Source: Mycolicibacterium stellerae
GTDB taxonomy: Bacteria; Actinomycetota; Actinomycetes; Mycobacteriales; Mycobacteriaceae
DNA: 64,000 nt
Direction of reading: 5' to 3'
Assembly (NCBI RefSeq): GCF_003719305.1
Contig: NZ_RARC01000018.1
Coordinates: 60,510-124,509 of the forward strand
Of this stretch, positions 1 through 7,652 are shown in pieces. The stretch's first letter is position 1. Each line of letters begins with the position of its first letter. Below the pieces are notes generated by a model. It searched no databases, was not told the DNA's origin, and saw only the letters and a program-made list of their open reading frames with translations. The position numbers and the translations under genes are program-made.

Positions 1-1
1 G

Positions 2-328
2 TCACATCGCGGCTGGGGTGCCAGCGACGAGAGCGTCGCGCGAGGCGTCGCCCACACCGCGCGCGTGATCACCGCCGCTGCGCTGATCATGGTGATCTCT
101 TTTGCGGCGCTGATGGCCTCGCAGGTATCGGTGATGCGGTTGTTCGGGTTCGGGCTGACGGTGGCGGTGCTGGTCGACGCCACGCTCGTCCGGATGCTGC
201 TGGTGCCCGCGCTCATGCATCTGCTCGGCCGGGCCAACTGGTGGGCGCCGGGACCGCTGACTCGGCTACATGACCGTGTGGTCAGCCTGCTGCGAAGTCG
301 GGGCAGAGATTCGTCGTTGCCGCGCTGA
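2..328 (+). CDS. MMPL/RND family transporter, C-terminal fragment (cut by window edge)
   Basis: This is the last ~108 codons of an open frame that enters from before the window. The residues form the closing membrane helices of an MMPL-type RND transporter: a hydrophobic run (ITAAALIMVISFAAL), then the typical GFGLTVAVLVDATLVRMLLV helix and the stretch around ALMHLLGRANWW that ends most mycobacterial MmpL proteins. Family members export lipids or siderophores across the inner membrane using proton motive force. The substrate cannot be judged from this fragment. Its last 47 bases overlap the 3' end of a convergent DUF732-type gene. Confidence 0.88.
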   Translation, partial: SHRGWGASDESVARGVAHTARVITAAALIMVISFAALMASQVSVMRLFGFGLTVAVLVDATLVRMLLVPALMHLLGRANWWAPGPLTRLHDRVVSLLRSRGRDSSLPR

Positions 329-602
329 CGAAGAGCGTGCCCTGTCCGCTTGGGAGCGCGAAGATCTCTTCGGCCCGCGACATTTCATCGAGAACCGAGG
401 TGCCACTGCGCAGTTCGTCGCAGACCTGGTATCCCGCTCCCACCGTGTCGTCCGCGTTCGCCCCGGGGATGTAAACGTTCAAGGTCGCCAACTCGTCGAG
501 AAACACGTCGCGTGGCTCAGCGGATGCAACGGGAGCCCCGGCCAAGGCAGCCAAGGTCACTGCAAGCGCAGCCGGTCCCAGCGCCATACGATTCAGAGCC
601 AT
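282..602 (-). CDS. Small secreted DUF732-type protein
   Basis: A 106-residue protein starting at ATG 602, chosen because a GAAAGGTCACC ribosome site lies just upstream; a longer frame to 647 lacks this. An Ala-rich signal peptide ends near ASAEP (about residue 29), so the mature protein is exported. The mature part has the DUF732 pattern: a short helical region (VFLDELATLNVYIPG), one Cys in a CDEL segment and a second near the C-terminus (NLCPDF), probably one disulfide. Function of the family is unknown. Its 3' end overlaps the MMPL gene end on the other strand. Two other DUF732-like genes lie in this window (7235-7648 and 39401-39784). Confidence 0.8.
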   Translation of the reverse strand: MALNRMALGPAALAVTLAALAGAPVASAEPRDVFLDELATLNVYIPGANADDTVGAGYQVCDELRSGTSVLDEMSRAEEIFALPSGQGTLFVSAATTNLCPDFAAG

Positions 603-767
603 CGAGGTGACCTTTCGTGTCGCCGCACGTCCATCTCGTGCGACCACCCGAAATGTAAGCCAGCGACGCCGGAGGAGATATCCGGTGTTTCCCTACATAT
701 TTCTTGACGCCGCCGTTCGCGTAGTACTACTCACCCGGCGCGGCCCGCGCTTGGGCATGCTTGACCC

Positions 768-2072
768 ATGCCGTTCACCACGTCAGTCCCCGACGCCCGC
801 TCGGTAGCCGAGACCACCAAGCCCGACCGAGACCGCGCCGTCGACGTCGCCCGGCTCTTCGCACTGGTCATCGTGATGTTCGGGCACTGTGCACTGCTGC
901 TCGCCACGATCGACTCGAGCGGTCTGCGGATCGGAAACCTGCTCGGCGAGGTGCCTGCACTGGCCCCGATCACCTGGGTTGTGCAGGTCATGCCGCTGTT
1001 CTTCCTGGCAGGCGGCGCCGCGGGCGCATACGGCTGGCACGAAGGCACTCAGTGGGGAACCTGGCTGTTCAGTCGGGCGCAGCGACTGTGCCGTCCGGTG
1101 TTCTGGTATCTGGCCTTCTGGACGCTCGGTCTCCTTGTCACGTCGATGATTCTCGGCGCGGACTCCGCGGCGGGACTCGGTGCGGAGTGCGTCGCTCTGC
1201 TCTGGTTCCTCGGTGTCTACCTGGTCACGCTTGCGTTCGTACCTGTCCTGACACGAATGCGGACGGGGCGCGCCGTCGCCGTCGTGGTGGCGTCGCTTCT
1301 CGTGGTCACCGCACTCGGCGACGGGGTGCGGATCGCGAGCGGTATGCAGATGTCGGGCGTGGCCAACTTCCTGATCGTCTGGCTGATCCCGGTGGCGATC
1401 GGGGTGGCCTATGCTCGCCGGCTGATCAGGGTCCCTGCCGCACTCGCGGTGGCGGCTTCCGCGTTCGCCGCTCAGGTGCTGCTTGCGGTCTTCGGCCCGT
1501 ACGAGGTCTCGTTGGTCGTCACCGGGACAGAACACATGTCCAACACCTCCCCGCCGACGCTCCTGCTTGCGCTGCACTGCACCTGGATGTCGTGTGCATT
1601 CGTCGCCGCTGCGGGCCTCGTGCGGCGATGGGCTCAGCGGCCGCGTGTGTGGCAGTTCGTCGCCGTCGGAAACGGGGGAGCGATGACCCTTTATCTATGG
1701 CACATCCCCGCGATCGCGGTGGCGACCTTTGCGTTGCACGCGGTGGGACTCGACGCCTACCACGTTGATGCACAGGGGTTTTGGGGCATGTTGGCGCTGC
1801 GGGCAGTCGTCTTTGCGGTGGTGATGGCTGCGGCGTTCTTTCTGTTGTCGCCGCTCGAACACCGTCGGCTTCCGTGGTGGGACTCTGCGGTCCGCGCAAC
1901 CGGTGTCCGGTCCACGGTTGCAGGCGTGTTGATCTGCCTCGCCGGTGTCGCGCTCGTGCTGCTTGCCAAGAATGGTTTGGACGGTGTCACGGGTTACACG
2001 ACGCTCGGTGCGTTCCTGGCCTGCGCTGGGGCGGCGCGGGTGAGCGCCGGTGGGCCGGCCCGGTCGACATAG
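768..2072 (+). CDS. Acyltransferase 3 family integral membrane protein
   Basis: A 434-residue polytopic membrane protein. The N-terminal RDRAVDVARLFALVIVMFGH segment fits the acyltransferase-3 fold, which moves acyl groups onto sugars, glycolipids or other extracytoplasmic acceptors; the His near residue 45 is a plausible family catalytic residue. About ten hydrophobic helices follow, including LILWHIP-like positions around residue 310. No fused SGNH domain is present. The gene stands alone behind a 165-base gap. Its 3' end comes within 56 bases of the next start. The acceptor is unknown; cell-envelope glycolipid acylation is a reasonable inference. Confidence 0.82.
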   Translation: MPFTTSVPDARSVAETTKPDRDRAVDVARLFALVIVMFGHCALLLATIDSSGLRIGNLLGEVPALAPITWVVQVMPLFFLAGGAAGAYGWHEGTQWGTWLFSRAQRLCRPVFWYLAFWTLGLLVTSMILGADSAAGLGAECVALLWFLGVYLVTLAFVPVLTRMRTGRAVAVVVASLLVVTALGDGVRIASGMQMSGVANFLIVWLIPVAIGVAYARRLIRVPAALAVAASAFAAQVLLAVFGPYEVSLVVTGTEHMSNTSPPTLLLALHCTWMSCAFVAAAGLVRRWAQRPRVWQFVAVGNGGAMTLYLWHIPAIAVATFALHAVGLDAYHVDAQGFWGMLALRAVVFAVVMAAAFFLLSPLEHRRLPWWDSAVRATGVRSTVAGVLICLAGVALVLLAKNGLDGVTGYTTLGAFLACAGAARVSAGGPARST

Positions 2073-2127
2073 CGGGCGCTTTAGCCATTTCAATCAGTTC
2101 CGTAGGGGGCTGGGCGACACTGTCCAA

Positions 2128-2697
2128 GTGGCACAGGTCGGACAAGTCATCGAACACCCACTCACCGGCGAGCGCGTGACGTTCCTCGAGACTGCCGCCA
2201 GCACGGACGGAGAGAAACTGCGCATCCAAATAGAGATGGCGCCGGGCGGAGCGGTTCCGGGGAGCCATTGTCATCCCGGTGCCGAGGAACGATTCGTAGT
2301 CACGGCAGGCAGGGTGCAGATGAAGCGCTCCGGTAGGACATCGATCCTCGACGTGGGCGAGGCCGTGGTTGTGCCTGCAGGGCAGGGGCATACGTGGGGC
2401 AATCCGTTCGACGAACCTGCCGCGATCGCAGTCGATTTGTATCCAGCGCTTCGCATGGAGACGTTTTTTGAGACATTGTTCGGCCTTGCCTCGGATGGAC
2501 TGATCAGCGAGCGGACGAAGCTGCCGAGTTTCCTGCAGGCGGTGCTTCTGCTTCACGATTTCCGTCCCGATATCCACACCCCGCCCGGGGTCGTCGGCAC
2601 GCCGGTACGCGGACTCGCCGCGATGCTGGCCCCGTTGGCGCGTGCGCGGGGTTATCAATCCGTCTACCCGAAATACAGCGCGCCCGACGCACCGTGA
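2128..2697 (+). CDS. Cupin domain protein
   Basis: A 189-residue soluble protein with a single cupin barrel. Motif 1 is visible as GSHCHPGAEERFVVTAGR (about residues 51-68) with metal-type His and Glu positions. Motif 2 lies around VVVPAGQGHTWGNP (about 90-103) with a further His. Cupins bind a metal and act as enzymes or sensors; nothing here fixes the substrate. I chose GTG 2128 because the cupin homology begins at once and a TAGGGGG stretch lies upstream; a frame back to 2050 would overlap the preceding gene. The C-terminal 80 residues are helical and of unknown role. Confidence 0.8.
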   Translation: MAQVGQVIEHPLTGERVTFLETAASTDGEKLRIQIEMAPGGAVPGSHCHPGAEERFVVTAGRVQMKRSGRTSILDVGEAVVVPAGQGHTWGNPFDEPAAIAVDLYPALRMETFFETLFGLASDGLISERTKLPSFLQAVLLLHDFRPDIHTPPGVVGTPVRGLAAMLAPLARARGYQSVYPKYSAPDAP

Positions 2698-2851
2698 ATT
2701 CGACCTGCATGTTGACGGTCACGTAAGCATTCCGGATCGGTAACCGCTTGCCCAGTCGGGATGCCAGCCGGGATCACTCGAACTATGCTCCCGTCCAGTG
2801 GCCGTTCAACGCGAGCGGCGACGCCGGTTCGACGAGGGCGGGACCCAGCGA

Positions 2852-4036
2852 TTGCGAACAGTAATGGGGCTGTCGAAGACGTCGACCAGTATCGGGTGGG
2901 TCCTGGTCGACGGACTTGACGTCGCAGGGCATCCGCTGGACCACGACGCCTTCGACATCACCGATGCGAGCACGTCCGCGCCGGTTGCTACCGCGCGCCG
3001 CGTGCGCGATATCGCGACGGCGAGCGGCTACACCGTCGACTCTGTCCACGTCACCTCCAGCGGTAATTTGTCGTCGCTTCGGGATGCGTTGACGGAGGCG
3101 GGTTTCGGTGACGTGGTGCCCATATCGCTGGCTGAGGCCACCCGGGCGTGGGCGATGGATGTCGGCCGCGCCAACGATCAGCGGACGATAGCGGTATGCA
3201 TACTCGGCCAGGACTCGGCTTCGCTGTCGGTGGTCGACACTTCCAGCGGTGCAATAGAAGCCGCGACGACCACCGCGTCTCGTGACTGCGTGGCCCTGTC
3301 AGTCTGGCTGAACTCCTCATTCGGTCTCAACGGACCGCAGCCGGAAGCGCTCTACCTCATCGGATCCCGTTCCCAGCTCGGTGCGATCTCCGGTCCGCTC
3401 GGCTCGAGCCTCTCGATTCCGGTCGTGGCGACGCATGACGCGCAACTGGCCCTTGCCAGCGGTGCGGCAACCTCGACCGTGCGGCACATCGAACAGTTTG
3501 CGGCGGTCAATCGCTCCGGGTTCGCTGCCCAGGCAAGGACTCTCACGGTGGTGGCGGCGGTTTCAGTCGTCTCGCTGTTCACACTGTCCTCTGCGGGGAG
3601 CCCGGTCACTCTGGCCGAGAGAAGTGTCGCGCAGCCGGCGCCGCCACCTGCGGCCCTGCCCGATGAGATCCCACCCGCTGCTGCGCCACTCCCACCGCCA
3701 GAGGTGCTCCCACCTGCGCAGGCCGCGGCCGCAGAGCCGATGACAGAGGCACTGCCCGCGACGATTTCCGAACCGGTGACAGAGGCACCGCTCGCGACGG
3801 TTCCCGAGCCGTCAGCGGTCACAGCCGACCCCGTTGCGCCCGAAGGCGTGCCTGCAGCAGTTCCCGAAACTGTAGACGTCGCGCCGCCGGTGGAACACCT
3901 CCCCGACGTGCAGTCCCTCGAGCACATCCCCGAGGCGCAAACCGCGGTGGCGCCCGGGCCGGCCGCTCCTGTCCCGCCTCCGCCGCCAGACCCCCTTGCC
4001 GAAGTGCTGAGCCCGCTGTTCAGCGGTCTGCCGTGA
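2852..4036 (+). CDS. DUF7159-like mycobacterial membrane protein with Pro/Ala-rich tail
   Basis: The N-terminal half begins GLSKTSTSIGWVLVDG and resembles the actin/hsp70-like (ASKHA) fold seen in a mycobacterial family of unknown function. Near residue 230 one hydrophobic segment (LTVVAAVSVVSLFTLSSAG) is a likely transmembrane helix. The remaining ~140 residues are rich in Pro, Ala, Glu and Val and probably lie outside the membrane. I chose TTG 2852 because family members usually start with an MRT(V/L)xGxS-like sequence and GAGGGCGGG lies upstream. GTG 2798 is an alternative: a TATGCT -10-like box at 2784-2789 would place transcription almost on it, which would be leaderless. Function unknown. 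Confidence 0.72.
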   Translation: MRTVMGLSKTSTSIGWVLVDGLDVAGHPLDHDAFDITDASTSAPVATARRVRDIATASGYTVDSVHVTSSGNLSSLRDALTEAGFGDVVPISLAEATRAWAMDVGRANDQRTIAVCILGQDSASLSVVDTSSGAIEAATTTASRDCVALSVWLNSSFGLNGPQPEALYLIGSRSQLGAISGPLGSSLSIPVVATHDAQLALASGAATSTVRHIEQFAAVNRSGFAAQARTLTVVAAVSVVSLFTLSSAGSPVTLAERSVAQPAPPPAALPDEIPPAAAPLPPPEVLPPAQAAAAEPMTEALPATISEPVTEAPLATVPEPSAVTADPVAPEGVPAAVPETVDVAPPVEHLPDVQSLEHIPEAQTAVAPGPAAPVPPPPPDPLAEVLSPLFSGLP

Positions 4037-4037
4037 G

Positions 4038-4730
4038 CTAGCGGCGGCCCGCGACAAACGTGGCTGCCTCGCCGACCATTCCGTTCACCGGGTAGAGCGC
4101 ATGCGCAAAGCTCGGGCCACCACCTGGGGTGCCGTCGCAGATCGTGTCACCTTGAGCGCACAGCTGGATCGTCTTCGCCGTATAGGCGGGGCCGATCGTG
4201 ATCGACGGCGCGCCGTATTGGCTGGTCCACGCCGCCGACGGCTTACCGAACAGCGCCACCGCAGCGACATGGTCGGCGACCTCGAGCGGCAGCGGCTGCG
4301 GAACGAAGGCTGCGGGGATCCCTTCCGGCACTTCGGCCGAGGTCACGAATCCCGCCACTGCGGCGCCCTGCGAGTAGCCGCCGAGCACGATCCGGGTATC
4401 CGGGCAGGCGGCCGCCGTGGACTGGACGCGAGCGCCCGCGTCCCTGATTCCGTCGACGACGGTCTGCGCGAACTCCGTCGTGTCGTTGAAGTTTCCGCTG
4501 GCGGCGTAGTTGACCGGATACACCGAGACCGACTTGCCGCCCGCCTCAGAGCGCAGTGCGTCGACGAACGACTGCCCGACGCCGCCGACCCCGGGCGGTT
4601 CGCCTGTGCCGCGGGCGAAGATCACCTCGAGGTCGGAACACGGCTCGGCGGATGCGGACGGTACCGGTGCGCCCAACAGCCCCGCGCATACGGTCGCGGC
4701 CGCGACACCGATCACCTTGCTGACGTTCAT
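4038..4730 (-). CDS. Cutinase family secreted esterase (copy 1)
   Basis: A 230-residue exported alpha/beta hydrolase. A signal peptide runs to about residue 28 (PSASAEP), followed by the cutinase start CSDLEVIFARGTGEPPGVG. The nucleophile Ser is in GGYSQGAAV (about residue 120). The catalytic Asp lies in the CAQGDTICDG segment and the His in SFAHALY near the C-terminus. Two Cys pairs match the family's disulfides. Mycobacterial members hydrolyse esters or phospholipids at the cell surface. It sits 48 bases downstream of a second cutinase in the same orientation, so the pair looks like a tandem duplication. The stop lies one base from the convergent DUF7159-like gene. Confidence 0.93.
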   Translation of the reverse strand: MNVSKVIGVAAATVCAGLLGAPVPSASAEPCSDLEVIFARGTGEPPGVGGVGQSFVDALRSEAGGKSVSVYPVNYAASGNFNDTTEFAQTVVDGIRDAGARVQSTAAACPDTRIVLGGYSQGAAVAGFVTSAEVPEGIPAAFVPQPLPLEVADHVAAVALFGKPSAAWTSQYGAPSITIGPAYTAKTIQLCAQGDTICDGTPGGGPSFAHALYPVNGMVGEAATFVAGRR

Positions 4731-4778
4731 GGGTCCTCCCCGCGTTTGATTCGCTGGGAGTACCCAACTCGGCTATGT

Positions 4779-5429
4779 CTATATCCGGCCCGCGGCAAAA
4801 GCAGCGGCGTCCTTGACCATTCCGGTCTGAACATATGCGCCGTGAGCCCGCATGTCCCAGCCGCCCTGAAAGCAGATCGGATCGTTCGGTACGCACATCT
4901 CGATCGTCTTGGCCGCGTACAGCGGGCCGACCGAGGGCAACGGACCGGGCGAAAGGCTGTCGGCGAACGTGCTCCTCGCGCCGCCGAACTCGGCTGCGGC
5001 CGCCACGTTGTCGGCCACCTCGGCCGGCATGTAGGTGGTGGCCAGATCGACAACCGCAGCGCCTTGTGAATATCCGCCGAGCACCATCCTGGTGTTGGGG
5101 CAGTTCGCCGCCATCGCCTGGACGTGTGCGCTCATATCGTCACCGCCTGCGGGGGTACTCCGCGCGAAATCGTTGCTGGCCGGGTAGTTGACTGCGTAAA
5201 CACCGACCGAACGGCCACCCACCTGCGATCGGACGGAGTCGACGAAGGCCTGCCCGATCCCTCCGACACCGGGCGGCTCGGTGGTTCCCCTTGCGAAGAC
5301 GACCTCGACGTCGGGGCACGGCGCAGCGTCTGCAACGGGTGCAGCGGCGGTGGAAAGGGGCAATGAACCAACCGCCGCCGCGACCGCACCGATGATGCGG
5401 GTGGCCCGTCCCGGGTGCTTGAACTTCAT
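4779..5429 (-). CDS. Cutinase family secreted esterase (copy 2)
   Basis: A 216-residue cutinase, starting at ATG 5429 so that the signal peptide (MKFKHPGRATRIIGAVAAAV onward, cleavage near ADAAP) begins normally. The mature region repeats the architecture of copy 1: CPDVEVVFARGTTEPPGVGG, the nucleophile motif LGGYSQGAAV (Ser about 121), an Asp in CVPNDPICF and a His in MRAHGAY. It is shorter than copy 1 in the lid region before the Asp. The two proteins are clearly related but well diverged, suggesting an old duplication and perhaps different ester preferences. It probably begins a two-gene transcript with copy 1. Confidence 0.93.
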   Translation of the reverse strand: MKFKHPGRATRIIGAVAAAVGSLPLSTAAAPVADAAPCPDVEVVFARGTTEPPGVGGIGQAFVDSVRSQVGGRSVGVYAVNYPASNDFARSTPAGGDDMSAHVQAMAANCPNTRMVLGGYSQGAAVVDLATTYMPAEVADNVAAAAEFGGARSTFADSLSPGPLPSVGPLYAAKTIEMCVPNDPICFQGGWDMRAHGAYVQTGMVKDAAAFAAGRI

Positions 5430-5517
5430 GCTCGTATGTCGCGCGAGGACACGAAGATGTGACACCGGCCCGACCGACGTCGTGCATGCGTGCGATCGCG
5501 GTTCGGCCGCCGAACAG

Positions 5518-6018
5518 CTACCGCGGACTGAGCCGGAACACGGGGATGGATCGGCCGGCCCTTGCCGTTTTCTCGCGATAGTCGGTGAAGCCGCCGTAGT
5601 AGCCCTCGGCGAGGCCGAACAGCCGGGTGTATTCGCCGGGCTCGATGACTTCCTCGGCCAGGAAGGCCTCGTCGCCGAGCCGGCACTCAGGATGCGCGAC
5701 CAGGTTGTGGTACCACTGCGGGTGCTTGTCGCCGCCGTAGTTCGAGGCCATCACGATCACGTCGCGCCCGTCGTGGAAGTACGCCACCTGTGCCTCGCGC
5801 ACCTGGCCGCTCTTGGCGCCCGTCGTGGCCAGCGTCGCCGAAGGCACGTTGAACATGCCCCAGCTCACCCTGCCCTTGGTGGCCCGGTTGAGCCACGGGT
5901 CGGTCTTTGCCGCGAAGCGTTTGCCGACGAGCTGGCCGAACCGTGATCGTGCGGAACGATTCAACAGGCGAACGGCCACGGAGGGCCTGCGCGTGGGGTC
6001 GATGTGACGCAAAGGCAC
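5518..6018 (-). CDS. Nitroreductase-family deazaflavin (F420)-dependent oxidoreductase, Ddn-like
   Basis: A 166-residue single-domain protein of the split beta-barrel fold. Family features visible are GMFNVPSATLATTGAKSGQ-like text before REAQVAYFHDGRDVIVMASNYGG, then HPQWYHNLVAHPE, the signature of Ddn-type enzymes. Members use reduced F420 to reduce quinones, nitroimidazoles or other electrophiles at the membrane. The family is expanded in mycobacteria and paralogues differ in substrate, so only the class can be named. The gene lies alone, 74 bases from a divergent secreted-protein gene. Confidence 0.9.
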   Translation of the reverse strand: MPLRHIDPTRRPSVAVRLLNRSARSRFGQLVGKRFAAKTDPWLNRATKGRVSWGMFNVPSATLATTGAKSGQVREAQVAYFHDGRDVIVMASNYGGDKHPQWYHNLVAHPECRLGDEAFLAEEVIEPGEYTRLFGLAEGYYGGFTDYREKTARAGRSIPVFRLSPR

Positions 6019-6092
6019 GAGAAGACCTTATGCCGTGTGGACGCCCCGGTACGCTAACCGTCGAAGCCGGTCCATAGCGGAGGGGACGAAGA

Positions 6093-6467
6093 ATGAAGCT
6101 GATGGCTGCACTCGTACTGGCCTGCGGGGTTACCGCTGCGCCGCTGGCGGCCGCCGGTACAGCATCCGCGCTGCCAGGAACGTGCGACGGCGTCGACTGC
6201 GTCCCCTACGTGAACCGCAACATCACGCCCGCCGACCCTTGCCAGTTCAAGTCCCGGTACCCCCTGGGTCTTGACGCGACGGGCAACACGTTCGTCTGCT
6301 CCGCGACGAACCAGTGGGTGCCGGTGGCCCCGCTCATCGGCGTTCGCACGATGCGGGCGCCGTGCGACGAGAAGGTGCCCGGTGTCGCGCAGACACCCGC
6401 GGGCCAGCTGATGAACTGCGAGGGTCAGGCCTGGACCGCGTATAACGATGTGCTCTATTACGGCTGA
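6093..6467 (+). CDS. Small secreted Cys-rich protein of unknown function
   Basis: A 124-residue protein with a clear signal peptide (cleavage near TASALPG, about residue 27). The mature protein has six Cys, likely three disulfides. GGAGGGGACGAAGA just upstream is a good ribosome site. The C-terminal pattern, a Cys followed by AQTPAGQLMNCEGQAW, recurs in the secreted protein at 37138-37563 (AQAPDGRPLLCLADQGW), so the two look like members of one family. I do not recognise a named domain. Confidence 0.75.
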   Translation: MKLMAALVLACGVTAAPLAAAGTASALPGTCDGVDCVPYVNRNITPADPCQFKSRYPLGLDATGNTFVCSATNQWVPVAPLIGVRTMRAPCDEKVPGVAQTPAGQLMNCEGQAWTAYNDVLYYG

Positions 6468-6497
6468 CCGGCCGCGCGCGGAATAGATGCGGCGGTA

Positions 6498-6779
6498 TCA
6501 GCCGCCGTTGGAAACGGGATTCGACGACAGCGTGATGATCTGTCCGTTCTTCCACACGCACCACCGCCCGCCCCAACCGGTGGTCCAAACCACGGGCTCA
6601 CCCAACCAGTAGTCGGCGGGTTTGCGCGGCGCCCAGTCCGGAACGGGATCGCCGACCGCGGCCCACGGCGGATTGGGCGGCGGGGGAGGATCCGCGCTTG
6701 CCGAAGCGGCGCCCACAAGAATCCCCGCGGCCAGCCCGCCGGCGACTGCGAAGGCAGGCAGTGCCCTGGCGAGGATCAC
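6498..6779 (-). CDS. Small secreted protein, last gene of the mmpS-mmpL operon
   Basis: A 93-residue exported protein starting at GTG 6779. The start is set by a GTGA overlap with the upstream gene's stop codon, a sign of translational coupling. The signal peptide ends near ASASADP, followed by a short proline run and a compact Trp-rich region (PDWAPRKP, VVWTTGWGGRWCVW). It carries a single Cys. No domain is recognised. Its place at the end of the operon suggests a role outside the membrane linked to the MmpS/MmpL system or its cargo; this is inference from position. A weak six-pair hairpin (CGGCGG/CCGCCG, about 6490-6507) spans its stop region. Confidence 0.7.
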   Translation of the reverse strand: MILARALPAFAVAGGLAAGILVGAASASADPPPPPNPPWAAVGDPVPDWAPRKPADYWLGEPVVWTTGWGGRWCVWKNGQIITLSSNPVSNGG

Positions 6780-7219
6780 GTCCAATCCCAGACCGTCGGA
6801 TCGTTCGGAGGGTAGTTCATGCACACGTCGGTGCCATGGGCGGCGACGCCCTTGTTGTTGAAGAACAGCTTCGCCCAGTTGCCCCAGTGAGTCGCCATCT
6901 GCTCGTAGTAGACGTTGGTCGCCGTGTCCTCCGAATACTGGCGCCGCCCCGCGTAGTCCAGCGAGAAGAACCAATAGATGCGATCGCGAGCGGCATCCTG
7001 AACGTCGACCGGCCTGTTGTGATAGTCGATCATGTAGCGCTGGTAGTAGATCGGGTCGGTGTCACGTGTCGCGGCCATGTACTGGTCGACCGTGCAGGTG
7101 GTCTTGAGTATCCGGTTCGGGATCGGATAGTCGTCCGTCGCGTCTGCTGACGCGACCGCTGGAATCGTCATTGCGACCATGCTCATCGCGGCCGCCGCGA
7201 TGCTCGCCTTTCCCAACAT
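6776..7219 (-). CDS. Secreted mycobacterial protein, probably DUF5078 family
   Basis: A 147-residue exported protein with a signal peptide ending near ASADATD. The mature part has a DYPIPNRILKTTC opening and a long helical region with many Tyr, Arg and Trp (YYQRYMIDYHNRP, WGNWAKLFFNNKG), and two Cys that could pair. I recall this pattern from a family confined to mycobacteria (DUF5078), of unknown function; the name is given with moderate confidence. It lies 15 bases after the DUF732-like gene and overlaps the next gene by four bases, so it is within the mmpS-mmpL transcript. Confidence 0.75.
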   Translation of the reverse strand: MLGKASIAAAAMSMVAMTIPAVASADATDDYPIPNRILKTTCTVDQYMAATRDTDPIYYQRYMIDYHNRPVDVQDAARDRIYWFFSLDYAGRRQYSEDTATNVYYEQMATHWGNWAKLFFNNKGVAAHGTDVCMNYPPNDPTVWDWT

Positions 7220-7234
7220 CTCTTGGTCCCTTCG

Positions 7235-7648
7235 CTACTGCTCGGCTGCCAACGGTGGTCCCACCGGCGCAGGCGGCGTGTCCGCCCCGGGCGCCGGGTG
7301 TGCCATTTGGGTGAGAATCGGCAACTTTTCCGGACAGTACGTCCGATACGCAGCACCAAGGAACTGATACGCCTGCTCGGTGGTGGTGTCCTTGTCCAGC
7401 TGCCGCTTGACGAATTGCGCGGACTGGTTGGCATCGTGGTCGAGGTTGTTCCACAGCCGCTTGCACGCGATCTTGCCGATCCAAGCGTTGTAGTCCTTCT
7501 CACCGTAGATGCCGTAGATGTGCAACTCGTTGTAGAAGTCGGTGTCCGGGTCGGCATGCGCAGGTATTGCCATTGCGAGCGCGGGCACCGCCAACGCCAT
7601 TGCCGCCACGACGGTCGAAGCGAGCCGTTTCGTCATCATCATCGTCAC
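7235..7648 (-). CDS. Secreted DUF732 protein within the mmpS-mmpL operon
   Basis: A 137-residue exported protein with a signal peptide (cleavage near PAHADPD). The DUF732 core reads DTDFYNELHIYGIYGEKD, then KIACKRLWNNLDH and a later Cys in AYRTYCPEK, giving the family's Cys pair. A Pro/Ala-rich tail of ~25 residues follows. It begins only four bases after the mmpL stop, so the three are transcribed together. DUF732 function is unknown. That one is locked behind an MmpL gene suggests an extracytoplasmic helper or a cargo-binding protein, which is inference. Confidence 0.82.
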   Translation of the reverse strand: MTMMMTKRLASTVVAAMALAVPALAMAIPAHADPDTDFYNELHIYGIYGEKDYNAWIGKIACKRLWNNLDHDANQSAQFVKRQLDKDTTTEQAYQFLGAAYRTYCPEKLPILTQMAHPAPGADTPPAPVGPPLAAEQ

Positions 7649-7652
7649 CTAC